In this document: positions 9,484-17,221 of the stretch, in pieces | Layout: every line of letters begins with the position of its first letter | How positions within the stretch are numbered: the first letter of the stretch is position 1 | Assembly: GCF_036013955.1 (NCBI RefSeq) | Contig: NZ_CP107903.1 | Location: forward strand, 8,742,001-8,806,000 | From: Streptomyces sp. NBC_00459 | GTDB lineage: Bacteria; Actinomycetota; Actinomycetes; Streptomycetales; Streptomycetaceae | Reading direction: 5' to 3' | DNA: 64,000 nt | Position numbers and translations under genes: made by a program | Notes under the pieces: generated by a model | The model's input: only the letters and a program-made list of their open reading frames with translations | Databases searched by the model: none | Told to the model about the DNA's origin: nothing

Positions 9484-9497
9484 TGAATGGATATTCA
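9484..9497. promoter_or_regulatory. Operator-like site TGAAT-GGAT-ATTCA over the aptA start
   Basis: It has the same TGAAT-N4-ATTCA layout as 9255-9268. It overlaps the proposed ATG of the transketolase subunit, where bound repressor would block initiation. The palindrome extends one pair further each side (CTGAAT/ATTCAG). Confidence 0.5.
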
Positions 9498-10380
9498 GAT
9501 GCTGACCGCTGACGCAGCTGTTGTCGATCACTACCGAGATCTTCGGCGGACCGTGCGCGACGGCCACCCGGCCCACGCGCTCCAGGAACTGCGCTCCATG
9601 TCCACAGCGGTGCGCCTGCGCATCGTGAACATGATCGACCAGGCCCAGCTCGGTCACATCGGCGGAGATCTGTCCGTGACCGACATTCTCGTGACGCTGT
9701 TCGGCACCGTCCTCGACGTCGACCCCGACGACCCGCACGCCCCCGGCCGCGACCGTCTCATCCTCAGCAAAGGACACTGCGCAGCCGCCCTTTACGCGAC
9801 ATTGGCCCACTGCGGCTACTTCCCTGTGTCAGAGCTGGCCACCTTCATGGCGCCGCTCTCCCCGCTGAACGGGCATCCGGACCGCCGCAAGGTCCCGGGA
9901 GTCGAGACCAACACGGGCCCTCTCGGTCACGGCTTCCCTGTTGCCGTGGGGTGCGCACTCGCGGCCACGATTCGCGACGAGACCTGGCGCACGGTCGTTG
10001 TGCTCGGCGACGGCGAGTTGCAGGAGGGCAGCAACTGGGAGGCCGCCATGACCGCGAGCCACTACGGGTTGACGAATCTCACCGCGGTAGTCGACCGAAA
10101 CCGGCTCCAGCAGGGCGCCAGGACCGAGGAGACCAAGGCGCTGGAACCACTCGCAGCGAAGTGGAAGGCATTCGGCTGGGAGGTACGCGAGGCGGACGGA
10201 CACGACCATGCCGCACTGATCGACGCGCTGAAGCCCGCCTCGACCGGGAAACCCCTGGTCGTCCTGGCGTACACCGTCAAGGGCAAAGGTGTTTCCTTCA
10301 TGGAGGACCAAGCCGAATGGCATCACAGGGTGCCCGACAAACGCCAGGTACGTGCCGCGATCAAGGAGCTGTCCCGGTGA
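9487..10380 (+). CDS. aptA: Transketolase N-terminal (TPP-binding) subunit, probable apulose-4-phosphate transketolase A
   Basis: The 297-residue protein is only the N-terminal, TPP-binding half of transketolase. It carries LGHIGGDLS, the SKGHCAAALYA segment, TGPLGHGFPVAVG and the TPP motif GDGELQEGSNWEA followed by the RN pair. The C-terminal half is encoded separately by the next gene, which overlaps it by four bases. Split transketolases of this kind with an FGGY kinase and a sugar isomerase are the known AptAB enzyme, which converts D-apulose 4-phosphate and glyceraldehyde 3-phosphate to dihydroxyacetone phosphate and xylulose 5-phosphate. No clear ribosome-binding site precedes ATG 9487, so a leaderless message or a start at ATG 9499 is possible. 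A general split transketolase is the alternative. Confidence 0.8.
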   Translation: MDIQMLTADAAVVDHYRDLRRTVRDGHPAHALQELRSMSTAVRLRIVNMIDQAQLGHIGGDLSVTDILVTLFGTVLDVDPDDPHAPGRDRLILSKGHCAAALYATLAHCGYFPVSELATFMAPLSPLNGHPDRRKVPGVETNTGPLGHGFPVAVGCALAATIRDETWRTVVVLGDGELQEGSNWEAAMTASHYGLTNLTAVVDRNRLQQGARTEETKALEPLAAKWKAFGWEVREADGHDHAALIDALKPASTGKPLVVLAYTVKGKGVSFMEDQAEWHHRVPDKRQVRAAIKELSR

Positions 10381-11384
10381 CGGAATCCACTGTGCCGACC
10401 GCCCTTTGGAACCGCGGAGCCCCGGACATCGAGTCTGCCGTGTACGACTGTCGGCAGGTCTTCGCGGAGGAACTGGCCGCTCTCGCACGCAGGGATCCAC
10501 GGGTCGTGGCCGTCTGCAACGACTCGGTCGGCTCCAGCAACCTCGTCGCCTTCCGCACGGAGTTCCCCGATCGGTTGATCAATGTGGGGATCGCCGAGCA
10601 GGACCTGGTCGGTGTGGCCGCCGGCCTCGCCAACGCCGGCATGATTCCGTTCGTTTCGGCAGCCGGTCCCTTCCTGACGGGGCGAGCCCTGGAACAGATC
10701 AAGGCCGACTGCGCATACAGCGGCCAGAAGGTCGTCCTGTGCGGCCAGAGCCCGGGTATGGCCTACGGCGAACTCGGCCCCACCCACCACTCGGTCGAGG
10801 ACCTGTCCTGGCTGAGGGCCATCGCGGATCTCGCTGTGCTCGTGCCCACCGACCGTGAGCAGACCCGCGCCGCCCTGCGCTGGGCCCACGCGACAGTAGG
10901 CCCCGCCTATCTGCGCATCCCCCGCTTCAAGGTGCCCGACGTCATCCCTCCCGGAGCTCCCTGTGAACCAGGGAGAGCCCTGACTCTGCGGCAGGGGGAC
11001 GACGTGACCGTCATCGCGATCGGCACGCTGGTCTCCCGCGCCCTCGATGCCGCTCGGACACTGGCCGGAGAAGGCATCTCCGTACGCGTACTCAACACGC
11101 CCTTCGTCGACCCGTTGGACGATGACGCAGTCCTGGCAGCCGCGTCCGAGACCCGCGCCATCGTGACGGCCGAGGAGGCCACGCTCAGCGGTGGTCTCGG
11201 CGCCGCCGTCGCGTCGCTGGTCGGTCAGCATCACCCGGTTCCCCTGAGACTTCTCGGCGTGACGGGCTTCGCGCCGACCGGCTCCACCGGGTTTCTGCTC
11301 GAACACTTCGGTCTGACTGCCGACGGCATCTGCCGCGCGGTCAGGAGTGTGCTGTCGCCTGCGGTCAGGGAGTCACAGCCATGA
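10377..11384 (+). CDS. aptB: Transketolase C-terminal subunit, probable apulose-4-phosphate transketolase B
   Basis: The 335-residue protein holds the pyrimidine-binding and C-terminal domains of transketolase. It includes INVGIAEQDLVGVAAGLA with the conserved catalytic Glu, then the regulatory domain (DDVTVIAIGTLVSRALDAA). The GTG start at 10377 overlaps the stop of the partner subunit, and AAGGAGC lies eight bases upstream. The next gene starts inside its ATGA stop. Tight overlaps on both sides mean one polycistronic unit with the kinase, so equal subunit supply is likely. Function is shared with the TPP-binding subunit: neither half alone should be active (family knowledge). Confidence 0.8.
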   Translation: MTESTVPTALWNRGAPDIESAVYDCRQVFAEELAALARRDPRVVAVCNDSVGSSNLVAFRTEFPDRLINVGIAEQDLVGVAAGLANAGMIPFVSAAGPFLTGRALEQIKADCAYSGQKVVLCGQSPGMAYGELGPTHHSVEDLSWLRAIADLAVLVPTDREQTRAALRWAHATVGPAYLRIPRFKVPDVIPPGAPCEPGRALTLRQGDDVTVIAIGTLVSRALDAARTLAGEGISVRVLNTPFVDPLDDDAVLAAASETRAIVTAEEATLSGGLGAAVASLVGQHHPVPLRLLGVTGFAPTGSTGFLLEHFGLTADGICRAVRSVLSPAVRESQP

Positions 11385-12898
11385 TCCGGGACGATCCACT
11401 GATCCTCGCGGTGGACCAGGGCACTTCGGCCACCAAAGCCGTGCTGACGGACCGCTCCGGTGCTGTCCTGGCCTCGGCCTCGGTCCCGCTGACCGTGGCT
11501 CATCCCCGGCCCGGATGGGTGGAACAGTCCGCACAAGAGATCTGGCACAGCGTCACGGCAGCGGTCGGCCAGTGTCTGGCGGGTCACGAACCCGACCGCG
11601 TCGTGGGGCTGGGGCTCAGCACACAGCGCGAGTCCGTCCTGCTCTGGGACCGGTCCACCGGCACGCCGCTCGGGCCCATGCTCGGCTGGCAGGACCGGCG
11701 TACGGCAGAGGCGTGTGCCGAACTGCTTCGCTCGGGTGCGGGTCCCCATGTGCGTGCGGCCACCGGCCTGCCCCTCGATCCGATGTTCAGCGCGTCGAAA
11801 GCGCAATGGCTGCTCGACGCCCACGACCCGCAACGCATCCGCTCGCGACGCGGGGAACTGTGCCTGGGCACGGTCGACTCCTGGCTGCTGTGGTGCCTCG
11901 GCGGTACCGGCGAGCACGTCATCGAGGTGGGCAACGCCGCACGTACACAGTTGCTGGACATACATGCGCGGGACTGGGACGACGGGCTGCTGAGTCTCTT
12001 CGGTGTGCCGCGTGCGGTATTGCCCCACGTCGTGCCGTCCACCGGCCCCTTCCCTCCGGTGCGGGGCCTTCCTCCCCTTGCGGACGGGACTCCGGTGACA
12101 GGGGTACTCGGTGATTCTCACGCCGCGCTGTACGGGCAGGGGATCTTCACACCTGGACCGGTGAAGGCAACCTACGGCACCGGGTCGTCGGTCATGGGGC
12201 TGGTCGACGAGCCGGAGAAGGTCGTCGCGAACCAGGAGCTCTGCCTGACCATCGCCTGGGACGACGGTGAGCCCGCCTACGCGCTGGAAGGGAACATCCG
12301 GTCCTCCGGGGCCACCTTGCGTTGGCTCGCCGAACTGTTCGGACACACAGAGGACGAACTCCTCGCCCGCGCCGCGGCAGACGCGGGCGGAGTCCACCTC
12401 GTACCGGCCTTCGGTGGGCTCGCCGCACCCTGGTGGGACGCTGGGGCAACCGGCCTGATCAGCGGCCTGGGTTTCGGTACCGGACTGCCCGAACTCGCCT
12501 GTGCGGCACTGGAGTCGATCGCGTTCCAGGTCGAGGACGTGGTCGCGGCGGTGGAACGCATGACGGGCCCCGTACCCGTCATACGCGCCGACGGCGGCCC
12601 GAGCGGCAACACCAGGCTCATGCAACTCCAGGCCGACCTCTCGGGACGTACGGTCGAAAGCCCTCGTACCCACGGCCTCTCCGCGTGGGGTGCCGCGAGT
12701 CTCGCGCGCCACGCCCTCGGGCTCGGTCTCCCGCACCTGCCCACATCTACGGACCGGGTGTCGGACGTGTACCGGCCGCGTGGAACGCCCGCCGGCCGGG
12801 AGCGACGGGTACTGGCCTGGCATCGGGCGGTTGCTTCTTCACGAGTGAGGTCCGCGCCATTCGTTGCCGGCCCGACGGCGGGGAACCGGGATGAATGA
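11381..12898 (+). CDS. aplK: FGGY-family carbohydrate kinase, probable D-apulose kinase
   Basis: The 505-residue protein has both FGGY domains. The N-terminal phosphate loop is AVDQGTSATKAVLTD, the sugar-contact region includes GLGLSTQRESVLLWD and WQDRR, and the second-domain signature GTGSSVMGL with DGGPSGN completes the ATP site. It follows the split transketolase genes with a 4-base overlap. FGGY kinases phosphorylate xylulose, glycerol, fuculose and related ketoses. In this context D-apulose, made by the divergent isomerase, is the best candidate substrate. Xylulose is the alternative and would also fit, since the transketolase product is xylulose 5-phosphate. Confidence 0.82.
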   Translation: MIRDDPLILAVDQGTSATKAVLTDRSGAVLASASVPLTVAHPRPGWVEQSAQEIWHSVTAAVGQCLAGHEPDRVVGLGLSTQRESVLLWDRSTGTPLGPMLGWQDRRTAEACAELLRSGAGPHVRAATGLPLDPMFSASKAQWLLDAHDPQRIRSRRGELCLGTVDSWLLWCLGGTGEHVIEVGNAARTQLLDIHARDWDDGLLSLFGVPRAVLPHVVPSTGPFPPVRGLPPLADGTPVTGVLGDSHAALYGQGIFTPGPVKATYGTGSSVMGLVDEPEKVVANQELCLTIAWDDGEPAYALEGNIRSSGATLRWLAELFGHTEDELLARAAADAGGVHLVPAFGGLAAPWWDAGATGLISGLGFGTGLPELACAALESIAFQVEDVVAAVERMTGPVPVIRADGGPSGNTRLMQLQADLSGRTVESPRTHGLSAWGAASLARHALGLGLPHLPTSTDRVSDVYRPRGTPAGRERRVLAWHRAVASSRVRSAPFVAGPTAGNRDE

Positions 12899-12965
12899 CC
12901 GTCCAGGGACACAGCGGTCCTTTCTCCTGGACTCGTCGCCAGGAGCGGTCAGTAGGGTGCCGGAC

Positions 12966-13955
12966 ATGTCCCAGTCCCATGACCTCATCGGTGCGGAGTC
13001 CGTAGACAGACTCCGCCTCATCGTCCGGGTCGCCCGCATGTACCACGAGCGCGGCATGCGCCAGTCGCAGATCGCCGAGGCCGTGGGTCTGTCCCAGGCC
13101 GGTGTGTCGCGGCTCCTTCGCCAGGCGGTGAAGCTCGGTGTGGTGCGCACCGTGGTCGTTTCGCCCGTGGGGATCCACAGCGAACTGGAAGAGGCGGTGG
13201 CGGACCGGTACCGGCTCACGGACGTCGTGATCATCGACGGGGACGATCTGCTGGAGCACCCGAGCAGTATGACGCGCGCGCTCGGATCGGCCGCGGCGTC
13301 CTATCTGGAGACGGCGTTCCGTGCGGGAGACCTGATCGGTGTCTCGACCTGGAGTGAGACGCTGCTGGCCGCCGCGGAGGCGATGCAGCCGTCCAGACGT
13401 CCCGTCGCGGACAAGGTCGTACAGCTGATGGGCGGCATGGGCGATCCGCGGGGGCAGGTGCAGGCCACCCGACTGACCGTCAGGCTCGCCGATCTCACCG
13501 GGGCATCGCCGCTGTTCGTCAGGGCCCCGGGACTGGTCGGATCGGCCGAGGCACGGCTCTCGCTCCTGCATGACCCCTCGGTGCGCGACGTGAGCGAGGC
13601 ATGGCAGCGGCTGACCGCCGTGCTCGTGGGCATCGGCAGCGTGGAGCCGTCGCCGCTGCTCCAGCTGAGCGGCAACGCGGTCGCCGAGGAGGAACTCGAT
13701 CGGCTGCGTGCCCTGGGCGCCGTGGGCGACATCTGCCAGCGCTTCTTCGACGAGAACGGTGTGCACGTCGACGCCGGACTGGGAGAACGCACTATCGGCA
13801 TCCCCGTGGACCAACTGCGCACCGTACAACGCCGGATCGCCGTCGCCGGAGGAACGCGGAAGTACGCGGCTGTACGAGCCGCGGTCCGCGGACGCTGGAT
13901 CACGGCTCTGGTGACCGACATCAGCACCGCCAGGCAACTGCTCGACGAACCCTAG
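12966..13955 (+). CDS. SorC/DeoR-type transcriptional regulator with sugar-binding domain
   Basis: The 329-residue protein has an N-terminal helix-turn-helix (about residues 18-60, with GMRQSQIAEAVGLSQAGVSRLLRQA) and a C-terminal SorC sugar-phosphate-sensing domain (VVQLMGGMGDPRG, TAVLVGIGSVEPSP, GDICQRFFDENG). ATG 12966 gives the usual family length and has GTAGGG eight bases upstream. An in-frame ATG at 12891, overlapping the kinase gene, is the alternative start. SorC regulators answer to phosphorylated sugars. Lying between the kinase and the apiosidase, it probably controls the apiose genes, perhaps through the TGAAT-N4-ATTCA sites between the isomerase and aptA. Confidence 0.8.
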   Translation: MSQSHDLIGAESVDRLRLIVRVARMYHERGMRQSQIAEAVGLSQAGVSRLLRQAVKLGVVRTVVVSPVGIHSELEEAVADRYRLTDVVIIDGDDLLEHPSSMTRALGSAAASYLETAFRAGDLIGVSTWSETLLAAAEAMQPSRRPVADKVVQLMGGMGDPRGQVQATRLTVRLADLTGASPLFVRAPGLVGSAEARLSLLHDPSVRDVSEAWQRLTAVLVGIGSVEPSPLLQLSGNAVAEEELDRLRALGAVGDICQRFFDENGVHVDAGLGERTIGIPVDQLRTVQRRIAVAGGTRKYAAVRAAVRGRWITALVTDISTARQLLDEP

Positions 13956-13999
13956 CCCCACGAACGGGGCATCCGATCAGGGACAGGAGCACAACAGCC

Positions 14000-15568
14000 A
14001 TGAGCACTCCTCACAACGAGGTGGGGGAACCGACCTCCGCCTGGTGCCCGGCCGAGATCACGTTGACCGCTGAGCGGGAGTACGACCGTCCCTACGCCGA
14101 CGTGGCGGTGTGGGCCGAGTTCACGCACACCTCGGGGAAGGTCGTGCGCCGCCCCGCCTTCTGGGACGGCGGTTCCACCTGGCGCCTGCGTTTCGCCGCC
14201 CCACTCACAGGTGGCCGCTGGACCTGGCGGAGTTCGAGCTCGTCGGCCGACCCGGGACTGGCGGGCCAGCGGGGTGAACTGACGGTCTCGGAGCGCCCCG
14301 ACGAGAGCAACCGTTTCCGCAGACACGGCTTCTGGCGGATGTCCCCGGCCGGCCGCAACCTCGTCCACACCGACGGCACGCCCGCGCTTCTGGTCGCGGA
14401 CACAGCATGGGCCCTCCCCTGGCGAGCCACGGAAGAGGACGTCCGGATCTACGCGGCCGACCGGCGTGCCAAGGGCTTCAACGCCGTCCTGCTGATGAGT
14501 GTGCAGCCGGACATGGGCGTGCGAGGACCGCGGGACCGTACTGCGGACGGCGGATTCGGCGTCGCCTTCGAGGATCTGCCGGACGGACACCTCAGCGAAC
14601 TGAATCCCGGCTACTTCCAGTACCTGGACCGGCTCCTCGGCATTCTGGCCGAGCACGAGATCGTGCCGGTGCTTCAACCGGTCTTCCAGGGCTACGGATG
14701 GAAGGGGCAGAAGGCTGCCGGAACAGTCGTACCGCCCGAGGAGTACGCCCGCTACTGCCGCTACCTCGTCGCACGCTATGGCGCGAGCCCCGCTGTCTGG
14801 CTGGTGGGCGCCGACGGCAGCGGCGAGGATCCGCAGACCGCCGCGGGAGGCGAGGAGATCGAGCGGTGGGACGGGTACGGCCAGCCGTGCGGCATCCACT
14901 ACCGGCCGTACGCGTCCAACCGTGTCCATCAGGCGGCGCGGTGGCTGGATTTCCAGTGGTGCCAGACCGGTCACCGCGGCGAGCACGCGCCCGAACGCCT
15001 CACCGACATGTGGCGCAACGGGCCCGCCAAGGGCGTTGCCAACGGCGAACCGACATACGAGAACTCCGGTGAGAGAGGCAAGGGCGCCGGCTGGTGGCAG
15101 GGTCACGAAGCCTGGAGCAATCTGTGCGCCGGCGGCACCATGGGCGTCGTCTACGGCGCGGGCAGCCTGTGGCAGTGGCGGCTGCATCCGGACGAGCCCG
15201 GCCATGAGCCGTTCTTCCTCGCGGACGGTGCCGGGTGGCGCGAAGCACTGGATTTCGAGGGCTCACGCTACGTCGGCCTGGTCGCGCGGATCCTCGAAGG
15301 CCTGCCGACCACCGACATGCGGCCCAGCTGGGAGGTGTCCCTGTCGCCACGGGGCCTGCTCGTTCCCGGTGTCCTGTACGTCGCCTACGGCGAGCACGGC
15401 GGGCCGCTCGGAATCAGGGACCTGACCGGTCGGCAAGTACCGCGCTCGTACCGGGTGGTGGATCCACGTACCGGCGAGATCACCGGCAAGGGGGTGCGGA
15501 CCGCAGACGTGGAGTACATCCCCGACGACGGGGGCGCTCCGAGGATCTACATCTGTCACGACGGCTGA
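14000..15568 (+). CDS. DUF5060/DUF4038 glycoside hydrolase, GH140-like (apiosidase), no signal peptide
   Basis: The 522-residue protein has an N-terminal beta-sandwich (DUF5060-like, about residues 5-95), a DUF4038 TIM barrel (FRRHGFWRMSPAGRNLVH, LLVADTAWALPWRATEEDV, FNAVLLMSVQPDMG, then ASPAVWLVGADG and NGEPTYENSG), and a C-terminal beta domain. DUF4038 proteins include GH140 endo-apiosidases, which cut the apiose-galacturonate bond of rhamnogalacturonan II. It starts with MSTPHNEVGEP, so it should act in the cytoplasm on imported material such as apiosylated oligosaccharides or glycosides. CAGGAGC precedes ATG 14000 by nine bases. It follows the SorC regulator by 44 bases, probably in one operon with the kinase genes. 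Confidence 0.75.
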   Translation: MSTPHNEVGEPTSAWCPAEITLTAEREYDRPYADVAVWAEFTHTSGKVVRRPAFWDGGSTWRLRFAAPLTGGRWTWRSSSSSADPGLAGQRGELTVSERPDESNRFRRHGFWRMSPAGRNLVHTDGTPALLVADTAWALPWRATEEDVRIYAADRRAKGFNAVLLMSVQPDMGVRGPRDRTADGGFGVAFEDLPDGHLSELNPGYFQYLDRLLGILAEHEIVPVLQPVFQGYGWKGQKAAGTVVPPEEYARYCRYLVARYGASPAVWLVGADGSGEDPQTAAGGEEIERWDGYGQPCGIHYRPYASNRVHQAARWLDFQWCQTGHRGEHAPERLTDMWRNGPAKGVANGEPTYENSGERGKGAGWWQGHEAWSNLCAGGTMGVVYGAGSLWQWRLHPDEPGHEPFFLADGAGWREALDFEGSRYVGLVARILEGLPTTDMRPSWEVSLSPRGLLVPGVLYVAYGEHGGPLGIRDLTGRQVPRSYRVVDPRTGEITGKGVRTADVEYIPDDGGAPRIYICHDG

Positions 15569-15754
15569 GCCCACCCGGTCCATGGAGTGTCGAGGCAAGG
15601 GAACCGCCCGTCGACTCGATTGAGGTGGGCATGACATTAGAGCCCGTCGAAGCTCCCTCGCCCTTTGTCCTTGTCGGCCGGTCCTGTCGACTCCTCCGTA
15701 TCCACCCACCGGCGCACACCTCACAGGCACCACCACCCCGAGCACAAGGAGCCC

Positions 15755-17101
15755 ATGACAATGACGTCAGCACCATACGGCCGCGCCCGCAGAGTCCCGT
15801 CCGCCGCCGCCACGGTCACCGCGATACTCCTGCTCACCGCCACAGGCTGCGGCGACTCCGGAACCGGCGGGTCCGGCTCCGAGGGGGAGGGAACAGGGAC
15901 GGTTGTCTTCTGGGACAACAACGGCGGTGTGCGCACCGACAACTGGAAGAAGATCATCACCGAGTTCGAGAAGAAGTACCCCGACATCAAGGTGAAGTAC
16001 GTCGGTGTGCCGATCGCCGACGTGCAGTCGAAGTACGACACGGCGATCCAGGGCGGCGGCCTGCCCGACGTGGGTGGGGTGGGCACGGCCTATCTCGCCG
16101 GTCTCGTCGCGCAGAACGCCCTGGAACCGGTCACCGATCGCATCGAGAAGAGCGGCCTCAAAGGGAAGCTGGTCACCGGAATGGTCACCAGCGTCCGCGC
16201 CGCGGGCGGCAGCGAGGACCTGTACGAAGTCCCGACCTCCGCGAACATGGGCACCCTCTGGTACCGCACCGATCTCTTCGAAGAAGCGGGCCTGCAGCCA
16301 CCGACCACCTGGGAGAACTTCTACAAGGCCGCAGCCACTCTCACCGACGCCAAGCGGAACCGTTTCGGATTCACCATCCGCGGCGGCGCAGGCTCGGTGG
16401 CGCAGGCGCTGGAGATGATGTACGGCCAGTCCGGCATCGACACCTTCTGGAACGGCGACAAGACCACCGTCAACGACCCGAAGAACGTCAAGGCGCTGGA
16501 GAAGTACGTCGCCCTGTACAAGAAGGCCACACCGGCTGCCGACGTGAACAACGACTTCGTCAAGATGGTCGCCCAGTTCGACCAGGGGCAGATCGGCATG
16601 CTCCAGCACAACCTCGGCTCCTACGTGGACCATGTCAAGGCATTCGGGAAGAGCCGGATCGAAGGCATACCGACGCCGCCCTCCACCCCGGGTGGTCCAC
16701 GTACGCCGGTCTCCAACCCGGTGGACGGACTGGGACTGTTCAAGTCGAGCAAGAACAAGGCCGCCGCGTGGAAGTTCATCGTGTTCGCCGCTTCCGCCGA
16801 GATGAACAGCTTCTCCAATGAGGCGGCGGGCGGTGTCCCCGCGAACACCGACGCCGCGGACGACGCGTGGATCAACAGTGCCAAGCCCACGAAGACGGCC
16901 ATGGAGGCGCTCAACGACCCAGCCACGAAGATCGTGCAACTGCCGTACTACCTGCCCGACTGGAACACGCTCAGCAAGGCCGACACCGAACCGATGTTCC
17001 AGAAGGTGCTGCTCGGCAAGATGTCCGCCCAGGAGTTCGCGGACATGCTCGCCGAGAAGCTCAACACCGCGCAGGCGGACTACAAGAAGCACAACAGCTG
17101 A
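15755..17101 (+). CDS. Sugar ABC transporter substrate-binding lipoprotein
   Basis: The 448-residue protein has a lipoprotein signal ending LLLTATGC, a Gly/Ser linker and a family-1 sugar-binding fold (VVFWDNNGGVRTDNWKKII, FEKKYPDIKVKYV, GTLWYRTDLFEEAGL, PTTWENFYKAA). ATG 15755 has AAGGAG just upstream. The fold is that of oligosaccharide-binding proteins feeding MalFG-type permeases, yet no permease or ATPase follows; pectate lyases do. In Streptomyces a shared MsiK-type ATPase often serves such systems, but permeases are usually adjacent, so this is an orphan. It may capture pectin fragments or apiosides for the intracellular apiosidase (inference). Confidence 0.82.
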   Translation: MTMTSAPYGRARRVPSAAATVTAILLLTATGCGDSGTGGSGSEGEGTGTVVFWDNNGGVRTDNWKKIITEFEKKYPDIKVKYVGVPIADVQSKYDTAIQGGGLPDVGGVGTAYLAGLVAQNALEPVTDRIEKSGLKGKLVTGMVTSVRAAGGSEDLYEVPTSANMGTLWYRTDLFEEAGLQPPTTWENFYKAAATLTDAKRNRFGFTIRGGAGSVAQALEMMYGQSGIDTFWNGDKTTVNDPKNVKALEKYVALYKKATPAADVNNDFVKMVAQFDQGQIGMLQHNLGSYVDHVKAFGKSRIEGIPTPPSTPGGPRTPVSNPVDGLGLFKSSKNKAAAWKFIVFAASAEMNSFSNEAAGGVPANTDAADDAWINSAKPTKTAMEALNDPATKIVQLPYYLPDWNTLSKADTEPMFQKVLLGKMSAQEFADMLAEKLNTAQADYKKHNS

Positions 17102-17221
17102 CGCCGACCGGTCGGGCCGGTGATGCCGCACGTTGCCCCGGCCGGGCCGCTCCTCGACGCCATCTCCTCCTGGTCCGATCGCCTCTCCGCCCGTTCGCCC
17201 CCACGTATGAGGAGCCGCAGC

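Noticed and set aside
12962..12971. Palindrome GGACATGTCC over the SorC start codon as an operator
   Set aside because: It is only 10 bases, spans the chosen ATG, and has no second copy near the apiose promoters.
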